The notes under the pieces: model-generated | Database searches by the model: none | The model's input: the letters and a program-made list of their open reading frames with translations, nothing else | What the model was told of the DNA's origin: nothing | NCBI RefSeq assembly: GCF_007752135.1 | Contig: NZ_CP036298.1 | Coordinates: 4,774,001-4,838,000, forward strand | Direction of reading: 5' to 3' | Length of the DNA stretch: 64,000 nt | DNA from: Aureliella helgolandensis | Lineage (GTDB): Bacteria; Planctomycetota; Planctomycetia; Pirellulales; Pirellulaceae | Shown: positions 24,034 through 34,274 of the stretch, piece by piece | Layout of the letters: every line of letters begins with the position of its first letter | Numbering within the stretch: the stretch's first letter is position 1 | Program-made: the position numbers and the translations under genes

Positions 24034-26580
24034 TTATTGATGAATGTTGGTATTGAGGACTTCGTGAATAGCCCCGAGCAACTGTTGATCAGAATAGGGT
24101 TTTCCGAGGAAGCAGGCCACACCGGGCAGCAGGGCTTGTCCAGAGCTGCGCAAGCCACTGCAAGCGACGATTGGCAACGAGACCCCCTCCGCTTGCAACG
24201 CGGCGATCGTGGCGGGACCGTCCATACCTGGCATCATCATGTCGAGTAGGATGGCTGAAATTTTCGAATCGCTCGCCAAGCACTCACGGACAGCGTTCGC
24301 ACCGCTTTCAGCGGTAATCACCTGGTAGCCGAAGTTCTCGAGCACTTCGCGCGCCATTTCCGCAATCAGCGACTCATCGTCCACCACCAGGATTGTCTCA
24401 CCGTGGCCAAAGGGATGCGTTGGAAGGTGTTGAGGGAGAGCAGCGATTTCGCTTCCCTCCGCGGCAGCGGGCAGCATTAGCGTAAAGGTGGTCCCCACTC
24501 CAATCTCGCTTTGTAGGCTGATAGCGCCCCCGTGAGTATGGACGATCCCCAAACAAGTAGCCAGCCCTAAGCCGGTGCCTTTGCCTTGCTCTTTCGTGGA
24601 GAAGAAGGGATCAAAAACATGCTCGGCAATTTCCGCGGGAATACCTGTACCGGTATCACTCATTTGGACGCGCACATAGTCGCCGACAGGCAAGCTTTTG
24701 GCCCCGAGCATGAGTCGACGTTTGAGCGTGCAGTTGTCAGCCAGAATGCCCAGCTTGCCCCCCTGGGGCATTGCATCGCGGGCGTTCACCGCCAAATTTA
24801 TTAGGACCTGCGTCAGTTCGGTCGCATCCCCGCGTATGGACAATAGTTTGGGCGCAATATCGATACTGAGCTGGATGCTTTTGGGGAGTGCGTGCGCTAG
24901 CAGCCCGCGAACTTCATCGATGACCGCTTCGACACTGATCAAACTTTGCTCTGTGTTGCGTCCGCCGCCGGCAAACGCCAGCAACTTCCGAATCATCTCA
25001 GCCCCTCGTTCGGCACTGGCTTGAATCGTCTTCGACAAACGCTGCCGCTTCTCCTGGGGTTGCTCCCTTTCAAGCAGCGTGCTGGCCATCGTAATTGGGG
25101 TTAGCACATTGTTCAAATCGTGGGCAATCCCTCCAGCCAATGTTCCGAGACTCTCCAGGCGTTGCCGACGTCGCTCCCCGAGTTCCCGCTTAAGTCGCTC
25201 GCTGACATTGAGTCCAATGATCAATTGTCCACTGGCATTTCCCAACGTGTCATGCAACAGGGTGCGCCTTTGTTCGACTAAAATTTCACGCCCGGTTTTC
25301 GTGATCTGTTTGAGTTCTCCGATCCAACTACCATGTTTGAGAAGCGAATCGTGCGCCTCAGTATGCTCGGGCAATTGTTGGGGAGCCATCAGCTGGTCGG
25401 GATGATGGCCAATTGCTTCCGCTGCAGTCCAACCATAGAGCAGTTCCGAACCGTGATTCCAGTAAGTAATGCGATTGTCGATATCGCGAATATGGACGGC
25501 ATCGCGAATCTGATTGAGGATAGCAGCCTGTTCCCGCATTTTAGCCTGACTGGCGTATTGTTCACTCAAGTCTTTGATTAACAACGTCACCAATTTTTGC
25601 TCACCGGCACCCGACTTAGAGATTGAGAGTGTGGCTGGAAACTCAACTCCATCAGAACGCCTGGCATAGATTTCATCTAACATTCGCTGTTGGTCGACCG
25701 AGTCGAAGAATGCGTCCAACATAAGTTTCCGGGCACTTCGATCCTGTACGGGAAAGAATTCCTCAATCAATAAATCGCGATGTTCCTCCACCCTACACTG
25801 GAACATTTTCTCGGCGGTCACATTCATCAAAACAATTCGCTGCGTCTGATCGACACTAATAATTCCGCTGTGGGCCGAATCGATAATTCCGGACATGCGT
25901 TGAGAGGTGGCAATTAAATCTTGTTCAATAGCCCATCGCTTCTTGCGATCCAAGTAGATCGTCAGTCCTGCTACGGCGAGCAAGCCAGAGGCCAGGATGT
26001 GCCCACTGAGAATCTCCAGCTTTGTCCAATCTGCTCGAGCCGCGCTCAACTCTTGCAATTCGGTCAGGTCCGTTGCTTGAGCCGTTAACAATTGTTCAGC
26101 AAGCCGGCTGATCTGCCGTTTCGCCATTTCCCCAGTGCGTAACAGTTCCGCGATCTCATCTGCGGTGCTGGAGCGTTCGGGCACATTTAAGCCGACCTGC
26201 TGCTCAATCGCCTCGATTCGGCTCGTCAGCAGCTCAAAATACTCCTTCAACAATGGAGACGAGGAAGGATGTGCTGCAAAGTGATCTTTGACATCTCGGA
26301 AAGCGTCTTGGAGACGTTCCAGGTCGATAAGAAACTCCTGCAGCAGGCCCTCATCGCTGGTCAAAAAAAATCCGCGCAGTCCGTTTTCTGTCCCTTCATA
26401 GGCCAACCAATTCCTATCGAGCAAATGCTTGGCCGTTAGCGTGTCTGCCAATTGGTGTTCGTAGGTCACGAACAGTCCCGTATTGCGCAGCGTCGTATAC
26501 CCCAACCAAACGATTGAAAGCAGCGTGACGCTGATTAGGAGTACGACCCAAGTGGCCGTATTACTCAAAAATTTTATCAT
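24034..26580 (-). CDS. Hybrid sensor histidine kinase with CHASE3-like and PAS domains
   Basis: The product has 848 residues. A transmembrane segment covers ~10-30, followed by a CHASE3-like helical extracytoplasmic domain (~30-185, with LLDRNWLAYEGTENGLRGFF) and a second membrane segment near 195-215. Two PAS domains follow (about 225-345, with SGIISVDQTQRIVLMN, and 350-465, with RITYWNHGSELLYGW). The HisKA phosphorylation site is GGIAHDLNNVLTP (~490). The HATPase has the N box NLAVNARDAMP and G boxes SDTGTGIP and GKGTGLGLATC. A C-terminal receiver (~725-845) has its Asp in ISAILLDMMMPG. It probably feeds the NtrC-type regulator encoded 12 bases downstream. The stimulus is unknown. Confidence 0.94.
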   Translation of the reverse strand: MIKFLSNTATWVVLLISVTLLSIVWLGYTTLRNTGLFVTYEHQLADTLTAKHLLDRNWLAYEGTENGLRGFFLTSDEGLLQEFLIDLERLQDAFRDVKDHFAAHPSSSPLLKEYFELLTSRIEAIEQQVGLNVPERSSTADEIAELLRTGEMAKRQISRLAEQLLTAQATDLTELQELSAARADWTKLEILSGHILASGLLAVAGLTIYLDRKKRWAIEQDLIATSQRMSGIIDSAHSGIISVDQTQRIVLMNVTAEKMFQCRVEEHRDLLIEEFFPVQDRSARKLMLDAFFDSVDQQRMLDEIYARRSDGVEFPATLSISKSGAGEQKLVTLLIKDLSEQYASQAKMREQAAILNQIRDAVHIRDIDNRITYWNHGSELLYGWTAAEAIGHHPDQLMAPQQLPEHTEAHDSLLKHGSWIGELKQITKTGREILVEQRRTLLHDTLGNASGQLIIGLNVSERLKRELGERRRQRLESLGTLAGGIAHDLNNVLTPITMASTLLEREQPQEKRQRLSKTIQASAERGAEMIRKLLAFAGGGRNTEQSLISVEAVIDEVRGLLAHALPKSIQLSIDIAPKLLSIRGDATELTQVLINLAVNARDAMPQGGKLGILADNCTLKRRLMLGAKSLPVGDYVRVQMSDTGTGIPAEIAEHVFDPFFSTKEQGKGTGLGLATCLGIVHTHGGAISLQSEIGVGTTFTLMLPAAAEGSEIAALPQHLPTHPFGHGETILVVDDESLIAEMAREVLENFGYQVITAESGANAVRECLASDSKISAILLDMMMPGMDGPATIAALQAEGVSLPIVACSGLRSSGQALLPGVACFLGKPYSDQQLLGAIHEVLNTNIHQ

Positions 26581-26872
26581 CCCAAGATTTCCATCGATTG
26601 GATTTCAAATGGCACGCCAATTGCGGTTTCCCAGAACTCTACGGAAGCGGATCCGATGAGGTCAGACTAGCAAACACCCCGTCAATCGTCCGAGTCGGAT
26701 TGTCGAACGTCAACCGCTGGCGACGATCCGCCCGATCGGAGCCACTCCGCACTGGGACGCAACTTGCCAGCCGGCACATGCTATGAACGAATTCCAGTTA
26801 CCACGCCTAAGCGGCAAAGCTTGCCAATTCCTATTTTAAACCAAATTGGAAAGCGCAAGCAGGAGGTTGATC
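26581..26872. other. Divergent intergenic region upstream of the hybrid kinase gene
   Basis: This region separates the divergent hybrid kinase gene and the hypothetical gene at 26873. It should contain both promoters, but I cannot point to a clear box. AGGAGG at 26861-26866 is the ribosome binding site of the gene at 26873. Confidence 0.4.
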
Positions 26873-27343
26873 GTGCCATCATCGTTCAAGGACTCACCAC
26901 CCGCAGAGCGTCTACGATTGGCGACACCCCAGGGAGTGCTTAATGTGAATCAGGAGCAATTGCTGGCAGAATTGGCCGAGACATGGCAAGCTTTAGCCGG
27001 GTTGTCTTCAATTACGACTCCTTTTGGTAGAACGGGAATCAATCTGGAAAGCATTAGTTCGCGCGGAGCGGAGCTTCTCTCAAGAGCAACCGCCGGATTG
27101 GAGCGAGAAGACTGGAAAGCTGCCTCAATCTGGCTGCGTGACCGTGAGGCTGCGATTGCACAGGTGCAAATGCAATTCCAGTACCTGCAGTACCAACTAG
27201 AACACGGAAAACTTGACCAAGCGATTGAGTGCGTACAAAGGCTTATGGGCGTGCTGCACCAAACCGAGTTGCAGGCACCACTGGCAGAACTACGAGACCG
27301 GCTAGTTCAAAGCTTAGGAAATCCGCCATCACCGTTTGCTTAA
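26873..27343 (+). CDS. Hypothetical helical protein
   Basis: The product has 156 residues and I do not recognise it. AGGAGG at 26861-26866 decides the start: GTG 26873 at spacing six, rather than the TTG at 26846. The protein is soluble and mostly helical, with LNVNQEQLLAELAETWQAL in the N-terminal half and QFQYLQYQLEHGKLDQAIEC, which looks like a helical hairpin, in the C-terminal half. It lies divergently from the hybrid kinase gene and ~400 bases before a FixJ-type regulator gene; a regulatory link is conceivable but not shown. Confidence 0.65.
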   Translation: MPSSFKDSPPAERLRLATPQGVLNVNQEQLLAELAETWQALAGLSSITTPFGRTGINLESISSRGAELLSRATAGLEREDWKAASIWLRDREAAIAQVQMQFQYLQYQLEHGKLDQAIECVQRLMGVLHQTELQAPLAELRDRLVQSLGNPPSPFA

Positions 27344-27739
27344 CCTAACCACTCCCTCACGAAGGACACTCGCGGACCGCACCGCCGCTTCACTTCGCTT
27401 TGATGATCTCCCGTGGGCGCTAGTCTCCTGAGTCGTTTATGGGCAGGCAAGTTTATGATCAGCAAAATTGCCAACAGGAGTGCCAACACGACTTTGAGCT
27501 TACAACGAGCCCGCTGCCGATCCTGCTCCACCGCAGGACTCGATGGCACCAGGTTTGTGCTAACAAAAGGCACAGGCTCTTTTGCATAGAATCCCTCTAA
27601 CGGGTACAATACCCCACGAAGACTGGTGTCGGTGAAGACATAAATTCACTTTTAGGAGTCAAAGGGAAATCCCTGTTGCACAACATCGTGCCTCCAACAC
27701 TAGGAAACAATTTCATTTTCTAGATAGGCCAGCGTCAGC
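27344..27739. other. Intergenic region before the FixJ-type regulator gene
   Basis: A minus-strand frame 27340-27609 (TTG start) encodes one hydrophobic segment (KVVLALLLAILLIINL) in a basic context and could be a small membrane protein. It has no ribosome binding site and no relative that I recognise, so I do not call it as a gene. Confidence 0.35.
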
Positions 27740-28354
27740 ATGTCAGAACCGGCTGTATTTGTGATTGACGACGACGAGAATTCTAGAAATGTGGTCGTGG
27801 AACTGGTACGTGCGATGCAATTGCCTGTATCTTCTTTTGCATCTGCCGAAGACTTTTTGGCGTCGTATGCGGGACAACGTCCTGCTTGCATCGTCACCGA
27901 TCAGCGCATGCCAGGAATGAGCGGCATCGATCTCATTGAATGCCTCAGGAAGCAGGACTTAACGATTCCTGTAGTGGTGGTGACTGCCTTTGCAGACACG
28001 CAATCTACAGTTCGGGCGGTTCGCGGAGGTGCCATCAGCCTGATTGAAAAGCCCTGTAATCGTGAGAGTCTCTGGGGAGGAATCCTGGAGGCAATTCGCC
28101 TTGACCAACGCAATTCCATTAAAGACGCTGAGCGTGAAGATGCCAAACGCAAAATGGAATCACTGACCCCTGCGGAAGCGGAAGTTGCGGAAATGCTCGT
28201 CGAAGGCTTGGCGAATAAGGTTGTTGCATCGCGGATTGACGCCAGCTTGAGGACTGTGGAAGCTCGTCGTGCCGCCACTTTTAAGAAACTGGGGGTTGCT
28301 TCGATTGCAGGTATGGTTCAAGTTTGGCTAACAGCCAATTCAGATGAGCCCTGA
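27740..28354 (+). CDS. FixJ-type response regulator (REC + LuxR HTH)
   Basis: The product has 204 residues. The receiver (1-120) has the acidic pair in VFVIDDDENS, the phospho-acceptor Asp in CIVTDQRMPGMSG and the conserved Lys in LIEKPCN. The C-terminal HTH (LTPAEAEVAEMLVEGLANKV, then ASLRTVEARRA) is of the LuxR/FixJ class. It probably works as a DNA-binding regulator activated by a histidine kinase; the nearest kinase-like gene on the same strand begins at 29955 but is degenerate. The stop codon falls within the first unit of a 15-bp tandem repeat. Confidence 0.92.
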   Translation: MSEPAVFVIDDDENSRNVVVELVRAMQLPVSSFASAEDFLASYAGQRPACIVTDQRMPGMSGIDLIECLRKQDLTIPVVVVTAFADTQSTVRAVRGGAISLIEKPCNRESLWGGILEAIRLDQRNSIKDAEREDAKRKMESLTPAEAEVAEMLVEGLANKVVASRIDASLRTVEARRAATFKKLGVASIAGMVQVWLTANSDEP

Positions 28355-28400
28355 TCAGATGAGCTCCAATCAGCTGAGCCTCGACCATTCGAGCCCTGAA
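28341..28400. repeat. Four imperfect 15-bp tandem repeats
   Basis: Units: CAGATGAGCCCTGAT, CAGATGAGCTCCAAT, CAGCTGAGCCTCGAC and CATTCGAGCCCTGAA. The first contains the stop of the regulator gene. Fifteen bases equals five codons; on the minus strand the block reads as alternating Ala and Leu every five residues, like a pentapeptide repeat. Confidence 0.7.
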
Positions 28401-29954
28401 CCGGTTTGGCTCCTTCAGCCAGCTTGCCCCAAAGAACTGCAATCTCGAACCGGCATCGCGGGAATCGAGATTGCAACCCGAAACGCCGCTTGGCATCCAT
28501 GCCAATTTTCTCAAGCTCCATCTCCGACGCACGCGTCACCGCTGCAATAAGCCCTCATAACGGTTGCTAAACGGTTTGTTCTGGTTCAGCAGCGGGCCCA
28601 CTCTACGATATAGGGGGCAACAAGGTGGAAACGCGGCCGTAGTATATTGCTTCCATGCACGACTCCGAGCCTCCAGGCTTGGCCGCACTTCCACTCTGAT
28701 TGCTGCACACCAACAATCCGCAGGCATTCCAGTGAGTGCCGCAGAGGATTGTTCGCTGAGACGCATTGTAACACCTTGGTGCCATCGACAAACAATTCTT
28801 GCTGCTTGCTAAAGTCCTTTACGGGAATCCGTACTTCTTAAGTAGCAAATTTAAGTCGCAACATTGTTCGATGGATAGCGATTCCAACTGCTTGGAATGT
28901 TCGCAAACGCTGTCCTACTATTCCCGAAGCGATCATTTGCAAAGAAACGCACAGGGAACTCAATTCACCGTAGTACCACAACTTCGGTGCATGAATTCGT
29001 AAGTTGGGGAATGGCACTGCTGGGCTCGGCGCGCCGTCGCGTGGCGGATTACCACTCTCCACGCCGCTGCGACACGCCTAGCGGTGGAGAACCGGGCACC
29101 AGTGTTTGCGACAACTGAAATCAGCAATCATCACGCTACGGGCAGGCACGAGGCACACGCTTTCTGCGCACCTTGCCCATGGCCCGCAGGGGGCTGGGAA
29201 CACAACTTGGCCGCTGGGTGATGCAATAAGAAGTTCTCCTGATAGAGTTCCGCTGCGAATCAGGAATCGTGATATTTTGCACGCTCGCGGGTTCCCGCAA
29301 TTGAAGCGTCATCATTCATCGACAATCCACTCCCTTCCGATAACTCACTGTAGACACCAGTTGACGAACTCCAAGCCCACCCGGGGCCTACACAATTGGC
29401 AACGTATCTGTTGTGCTGAATTCGACAGTCCCAGAACTGTAGAAAACAGTGCATGGAACGCTGAGTCAACAAAGCGTCTCCCTAGGAAAAGGAACCTCAG
29501 CCCAATTGCAAGGCTGGCGGTACCCACCCAGTCGAATTGGGAATTGGGCGCCGCCTGAAACTCCGATTCCTACGAATGGGTCGTCCACTATCCAGGGACA
29601 CCACCCCTAGCACCTATACAATGAGAATGAGTCTGTGGCGAGCTTCCTCAAGCCTGCCCCAGACTTCTGAATCTCCAGGGTATTCCGGCAACTGTTTTCA
29701 CTATGTGCAAAACACACAGTGGATGGGGCAACCAGTTCGCCGGATACCCTTTTTTCATGCGCTTCGCGCTTACGGGCTGCATCCCTCGCTTTAGCCCCAT
29801 GGTGCGTCCCCCCGGTTCGGGAGCCCGCAAAAGCCCGTGGACTGCGTTCATCGTTAAGCCATAACGTGCATACTGGGTATTAGCAGCGATGCGGCGTGCT
29901 AACATACTCGCATTCTTTTTTGCTGGTGCCATTGGTATTCGACGGTAGGGAGCA
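28401..29954. other. Long intergenic stretch without a recognised gene
   Basis: About 1.5 kb lie between the regulator gene and the kinase-like gene. Short frames are present on both strands, none with a domain or a convincing start. I see no tRNA, clear terminator or insertion-sequence end. It may hold decayed genes or an RNA I cannot detect by eye. Confidence 0.45.
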
Positions 29955-31127
29955 GTGCGTGTGAATGAGGCCGTTAAGACAGCTTTCTTCGAAAGATGCT
30001 TCAGGGCGAGCGCGGACGGTATCGTGCTGGTGCTGTATGCCGAAGAATTGCGCATTGTCTCCGCGAATCCAGCGGCCTGCCGATTTTTAGACTGGGAAAA
30101 TCATCCCTGCTTTCTAGCTCAACAGTCGCCGAGTGAACTTTTTCGAAGGTTGGGAGTGGACCCGCGCTTAGTCGAATCCAAACTTGCCGAGAGTTTCGAT
30201 CCTCCGAATCCCGATTCACCACAAAATTTTGAATACACGATCCGCACGGAAACGATGGACATCGATTTGGTAGTTGGTGGCTTCGGGCAAGAGTTCAGCG
30301 CTGTGCTGCATTTCCGCCCCAACACCCAGCAAGCTTACTGGGCACGCTTGCAAACGGCCTCTCGGTCGGCCGCCATCGCGTATTGGAGCTCTTCGTTCAT
30401 CCACGAGATTAGCCAGCCTATCCATGTGGTACAGAACATGTCCGATATCCTCGAATTGCATCAGGATAATGGAACTCTAACCTCCAGCCCTGCCAGAAAC
30501 AGTCTGGCGATAATGCAGGTTGCGTCCCAAAGTGCTTCCAACTGTATTGCCGACCTAAAACGACAGCTAATCGAGTGGGAATCCCAGCAGCAAAAAGTGG
30601 ACCTCTGCGACATTGTGAAACAGACACTCGTCGCTGCGGAAGCGAGTCTCTCCCCCACGCTCAGAATTCAAACAGGATATTGCTCGCAGTCGGTCGTAGT
30701 AACCTGCGATGCGTTGCAGCTACAGGTTGTACTGGTGAACCTACTGTCCGTTTGCATGCATGCGTTTACCAGTTTGCGGGATCGCGGAGCAGCCAGGGAT
30801 GCAGCGGTTCTGCCGCTCGTCTCTCTCGACGTTAAAGTTGACGGGCAACACGGTCAGATCGAGATCTCGAGTGACTCTCCCATTCTCCTGCCTCCTCCCA
30901 TTCTGAGTGCATCTCCGGCGGAGCTTCTCCCAAGCAGTACTTGGGGCTCCTGTCTGTCGATTGTCCATGCGAATGGCGGAGAACTCGTGCAGCGCGCTTG
31001 TCCGGTGGAGAACGGGCAAGACGCCGAGTATGTCTTCGGCTTCGCTATTCGGTTCCCCCTCAGCACTCGGCCCATCGACGACTTCAAAATCCGCCGAATG
31101 GTTCGCAAGATTTGGGACACGGAATAG
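29955..31127 (+). CDS. Degenerate PAS-histidine-kinase-like protein
   Basis: The product has 390 residues from GTG 29955 (GTG 29961 is an alternative). Residues ~10-115 look like a PAS domain (ADGIVLVLYAEELRIVSANP). The phosphorylation helix has the expected His in SSFIHEISQPIHVVQN (~155), close to the HEINQP box of FixL-like kinases. An N-box-like segment LQVVLVNLLSVCMHA is present. The DxGxG box of the ATP-binding site is not: QIEISSDSPILLPPP stands in its place. GSCLSIVHANGGEL would be the last ATP-lid element. It may therefore bind ATP poorly and act as a phosphotransfer or scaffold partner. The regulator at 27740 is a candidate partner by strand and class. Confidence 0.75.
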   Translation: MRVNEAVKTAFFERCFRASADGIVLVLYAEELRIVSANPAACRFLDWENHPCFLAQQSPSELFRRLGVDPRLVESKLAESFDPPNPDSPQNFEYTIRTETMDIDLVVGGFGQEFSAVLHFRPNTQQAYWARLQTASRSAAIAYWSSSFIHEISQPIHVVQNMSDILELHQDNGTLTSSPARNSLAIMQVASQSASNCIADLKRQLIEWESQQQKVDLCDIVKQTLVAAEASLSPTLRIQTGYCSQSVVVTCDALQLQVVLVNLLSVCMHAFTSLRDRGAARDAAVLPLVSLDVKVDGQHGQIEISSDSPILLPPPILSASPAELLPSSTWGSCLSIVHANGGELVQRACPVENGQDAEYVFGFAIRFPLSTRPIDDFKIRRMVRKIWDTE

Positions 31128-31590
31128 CCCCGCGGATCCCCCGCGGCCCAATCCCTCGCTTCCGTCCTTCTGTGATAGCGTCTGTCGAGTAGCGTTGCAC
31201 TTTGCTTGAAGGCACCGCGTGGAAGCGGCATTAGCGTGATTGCCCCTGCTGCAATGGCGCAGTATAAAATTGGATGCACTAGGCCCACACAGCGGCTATT
31301 TCCAATCCAATCGGTCGCTCGCCACGGGCCGATTCCAAGCAAACGGCTTCCAAGCGGACCGCCCATTCAGGCTTTCTCGCCTTATGTTATTTGCCGTTTG
31401 GGCATTGGTGCGACCGCGCCGTGACGCGTCCTTCCCGCTCCCCATCAACCGAAGAACTCGACAACCCGCCTGCCCGTCCCACCTTCCTTCCAAGCTCCAG
31501 TGGATGCAAATGCGTCGCGATGCTTGGAAGAGTTGCACGTCGTAGGATGCTGCCCAGAGATCGATACTTTCAGCAAGGAAATAATCAGCG
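31128..31590. other. Intergenic stretch, nothing recognised
   Basis: No gene was found. An AAGGA-type ribosome binding site at about 31578 belongs to the transporter gene that follows. Confidence 0.45.
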
Positions 31591-33054
31591 ATGGACCCTG
31601 TTGGCAATCCACAACCCTCCCCGTCTGCTTCCGAGATAATCGATCCACCTGCGAGGCCCACTCTTTGGCAGGACATGAAGAAAGCAGAGGATTGGTGGGC
31701 CATTTGGTGTGGCGGCTTGCTACTGGCGGTCTCTCTGTTGGCGGTGTTGGTCAACCGCCCGGCCATCCCACCGGCCGCTGACGAGTCTGTCAAACTGGAA
31801 AACCCACTGGCCCAGTGGATTAAACTACCCGGGAAATGGACAGACAATCCACTGGATTCGTTCTACCAGGCTGGCGTGGACGGAGCCGCTGCCGTAAACC
31901 AAGTGCCAGGAATTCTGGGCGCTTTTGTGATCTTGGCTGTGCTATTCGGCGGTGCAGCGTGGGGACGGGGCAAGTCGGCAATCGGCTTCCTGGCTGCCTT
32001 TCCCGTCGTTTTCCTGCTTGCCGTCTTTGCGTATGCAATGGCATCCCAGAGCGTGATCAAGGCGTACAACCTCGAATACGCACTTTGGGCGTTACTCGTC
32101 GGGCTGATCATCAGCAACACGGTTGGCACCCCCAAATTTTTGAGACCGGCCGTCTTAACGGAGTTCTTTATCAAATCAGGCCTGGTGCTCCTGGGTGCCG
32201 AGGTGCTGATGTCCAAGCTCCTAGCACTGGGTTTACCAGGGGTATTTGTGGCTTGGATCGTGACTCCCATCGTACTGATTTCGACTTACATTTTTGGGCA
32301 AAAAGTACTTAAAATTCCTTCGCGCTCGCTCAACATGGTGATTTCCGCCGACATGTCGGTGTGCGGAGTTTCAGCGGCAATCGCAACCGCGGCGGCCTGC
32401 AAAGCCAAGAAGGAAGAGTTGTCACTGGCCATCGGTATGTCGCTCTCGTTTACGGTACTGATGATGGTCATCCAACCCGCCATTATTAAGGCGTCGGGCA
32501 TGGACGAAATCTTGGGCGGAGCTTGGCTGGGCGGAACCATCGACTCCACGGGAGCAGTAGCTGCCGCGGGGGCAGTCCTGGGAGACCGCGCTTTAGAGGT
32601 GGCTGCTACCGTTAAGATGATTCAGAACATCTTGATCGGAGTAACCGCGTTTTTCGTAGCTATCTACTGGGTGACCTGTGTGGAGCGAGATCCGCAGGGG
32701 GCCCGTCCCGGCATTTCAGAGATCTGGTACCGCTTCCCAAAATTCGTTCTAGGGTTTGTCTTGATGTCGGTGCTGTTCTCGACCATCTATGCCGTGCTAC
32801 CAACAGGTCCCGAAGTTGTGGATGCCGTGATCAAGGGTTCGACTAAAACGCTTCGCAGCTGGCTGTTCTGCCTTGCTTTTGTGAGTATCGGCCTCGACAC
32901 CCACTTTCGCACGTTGCTGCCGCACCTCCGCGGCGGTAAGCCGCTCATTCTGTACATCTGTGGGCAGTCCCTGAACTTGCTACTCACCCTACTGATGGCA
33001 TGGTTGATGTTTAGAGTTGTCTTTCGAGACATGATCGACCAATACCTGCAGTAA
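31591..33054 (+). CDS. YeiH/UPF0324-family membrane transporter (putative sulfate exporter)
   Basis: The product has 487 residues, with an N-terminal hydrophilic stretch and then about ten membrane segments. Family-like blocks include [76 protein letters not shown], and the C-terminal [20 protein letters not shown]. Members are annotated as putative sulfate exporters; the substrate is not firmly established. The N-terminal region (~150 residues with two extra hydrophobic segments) is longer than in the ~340-residue E. coli YeiH. Single gene. Confidence 0.9.
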   Translation: MDPVGNPQPSPSASEIIDPPARPTLWQDMKKAEDWWAIWCGGLLLAVSLLAVLVNRPAIPPAADESVKLENPLAQWIKLPGKWTDNPLDSFYQAGVDGAAAVNQVPGILGAFVILAVLFGGAAWGRGKSAIGFLAAFPVVFLLAVFAYAMASQSVIKAYNLEYALWALLVGLIISNTVGTPKFLRPAVLTEFFIKSGLVLLGAEVLMSKLLALGLPGVFVAWIVTPIVLISTYIFGQKVLKIPSRSLNMVISADMSVCGVSAAIATAAACKAKKEELSLAIGMSLSFTVLMMVIQPAIIKASGMDEILGGAWLGGTIDSTGAVAAAGAVLGDRALEVAATVKMIQNILIGVTAFFVAIYWVTCVERDPQGARPGISEIWYRFPKFVLGFVLMSVLFSTIYAVLPTGPEVVDAVIKGSTKTLRSWLFCLAFVSIGLDTHFRTLLPHLRGGKPLILYICGQSLNLLLTLLMAWLMFRVVFRDMIDQYLQ

Positions 33055-33218
33055 CCCAAACTGCCGAAGCTCGCTGGAATCGGTCCCGCACTCTCCAGCG
33101 AGCTGGAAGCGGTCCTGGCAACGGAGCATGCCCTACAGAGCACGCGCGCGAACACTCAAGTGCCTCTAAGTGCGATGGTGTCCGAGGCGCTCCTCAAGAG
33201 CGTTAGCGAGCCTAAGCT

Positions 33219-33701
33219 CTACCCACGTACGATCCATCGCTGCACGACCTCAGCCACTTCTTCCCCCTCCAAGGTTTCATGGGCATCGAGCAAATCAGCA
33301 ACTTCCGCAATTGCCTGCCACCACCACGTGTCCGAGTTCATTTTCTCCCGGAGCGCCCCACAACACTTCCCCAAGTACCGCATTTGCATATCGCGAGTTG
33401 GGAAAAGTCCATCAGTGATTGCAAGGGCGACCGCCCAATCGGATCGCCAAGCGGAAATGGTGGAAGCTCGGAGCTCTCCTCCCTGATAAAGAATCTCTGC
33501 TGCGGGCCCCGCTAAGGCTGTCAGGATTTCGCATTCCAGCAGTCGCTGCGGGGAGTAGCGAGAGTGGTCCCACTCGACTTCGATATCCCCTGCCAAGTCG
33601 GGGTATTCCAGTCGGTCCGGCTCGATGGTTACTGACAGCACTCTTCCGCCCAACAGAGTTCCCACCACTGCGTGGCCTGCTTCGTGGTAGGCTGTTTCCA
33701 T
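33219..33701 (-). CDS. Stand-alone M41 (FtsH)-like peptidase domain
   Basis: The product has 160 residues from ATG 33701. AYHEAGHAVVGTLLGG at the N-terminus is the HEAGH zinc motif of peptidase family M41 (FtsH). ILTALAGPAAEILYQGG fits the conserved ALGGRAAE-like helix that follows in FtsH. There is no AAA+ ATPase domain and no membrane segment, so it is not FtsH itself. Similar small proteins occur in planctomycetes and are unstudied. The third zinc ligand is not obvious; Asp in ITDGLFPTRD is a candidate. Its substrate is unknown. Confidence 0.75.
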   Translation of the reverse strand: METAYHEAGHAVVGTLLGGRVLSVTIEPDRLEYPDLAGDIEVEWDHSRYSPQRLLECEILTALAGPAAEILYQGGELRASTISAWRSDWAVALAITDGLFPTRDMQMRYLGKCCGALREKMNSDTWWWQAIAEVADLLDAHETLEGEEVAEVVQRWIVRG

Positions 33702-34122
33702 GGACTTGTCCCTACCAACGATGAAGGTGTGGCGAGTTGGGCCAGCGTTAGTCTTCGCATGCCAGCCAAAACCGCCAATTTACCCGCATCAGCATGAACA
33801 ACCAAGCGAGAAATCGGCGGAAGAGCGTCGATACCAGGATCGTCCGGAAAAGCAAGCGACGGAAGTTCGCAGAACGCGGGGCCAGGCAGAAAGGATGAGC
33901 TGACGCTGCGACTGGGGGTTGCTTGATTGCCCGTCAGCCTACAGAGGCCTCATCCGACCGGCCACCCGCAGGGAGAGTTGCCAGAGTGTACAAGGACACT
34001 CGCTGGACGATTCCACCCGGCCCGCCCAAACGCCCCCCGGCAATGGCAAGTTCTCGCCATCCACCAGTTCTCGCCATCCACCAGGCGATGTCCCGTTGCG
34101 CAATAACCTGAGGCAATCGACG
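33702..34122. other. Intergenic stretch, nothing recognised
   Basis: I see a duplicated CCACCAGTTCTCGCCATCCA segment near 34055-34085 and otherwise nothing before the terminator at 34123. Confidence 0.45.
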
Positions 34123-34170
34123 AAAAAACGCCGCCAGCGAAACGAATTTCGACTGGCGGCGTTCAGTTTT
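34123..34170 (-). terminator. Intrinsic terminator downstream of tRNA-Ser
   Basis: AACGCCGCCAG at 34127-34137 pairs perfectly with CTGGCGGCGTT at 34153-34163. On the minus strand the stem is followed by six T, as expected for the end of the tRNA-Ser transcript. Confidence 0.85.
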
Positions 34171-34194
34171 AAGGCATCGCAGATGCCAATGAGG

Positions 34195-34274
34195 CGGAGG
34201 GCACGGGACTCGAACCCGCAACTGTTGCCAGCGACTGATTTCGAATCAGCTTCCTAACCATTCGGTTACCCTCC
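34195..34274 (-). tRNA. tRNA-Ser(CGA)
   Basis: On the minus strand the acceptor arm is GGAGGGT with GCCCTCC and discriminator G. The anticodon arm GCTGA-TTCGAAA-TCAGT gives anticodon CGA. An extended variable region (CGCTGGCAACAGTTG) follows and the T-arm has GGTTCGAGTCC. The long variable arm fits serine. The exact ends may be off by a base or two. Confidence 0.9.

Noticed and set aside
27340-27609. Minus-strand frame with one hydrophobic segment
   Set aside because: TTG start without a ribosome binding site; could be a small membrane protein but the support is too thin.
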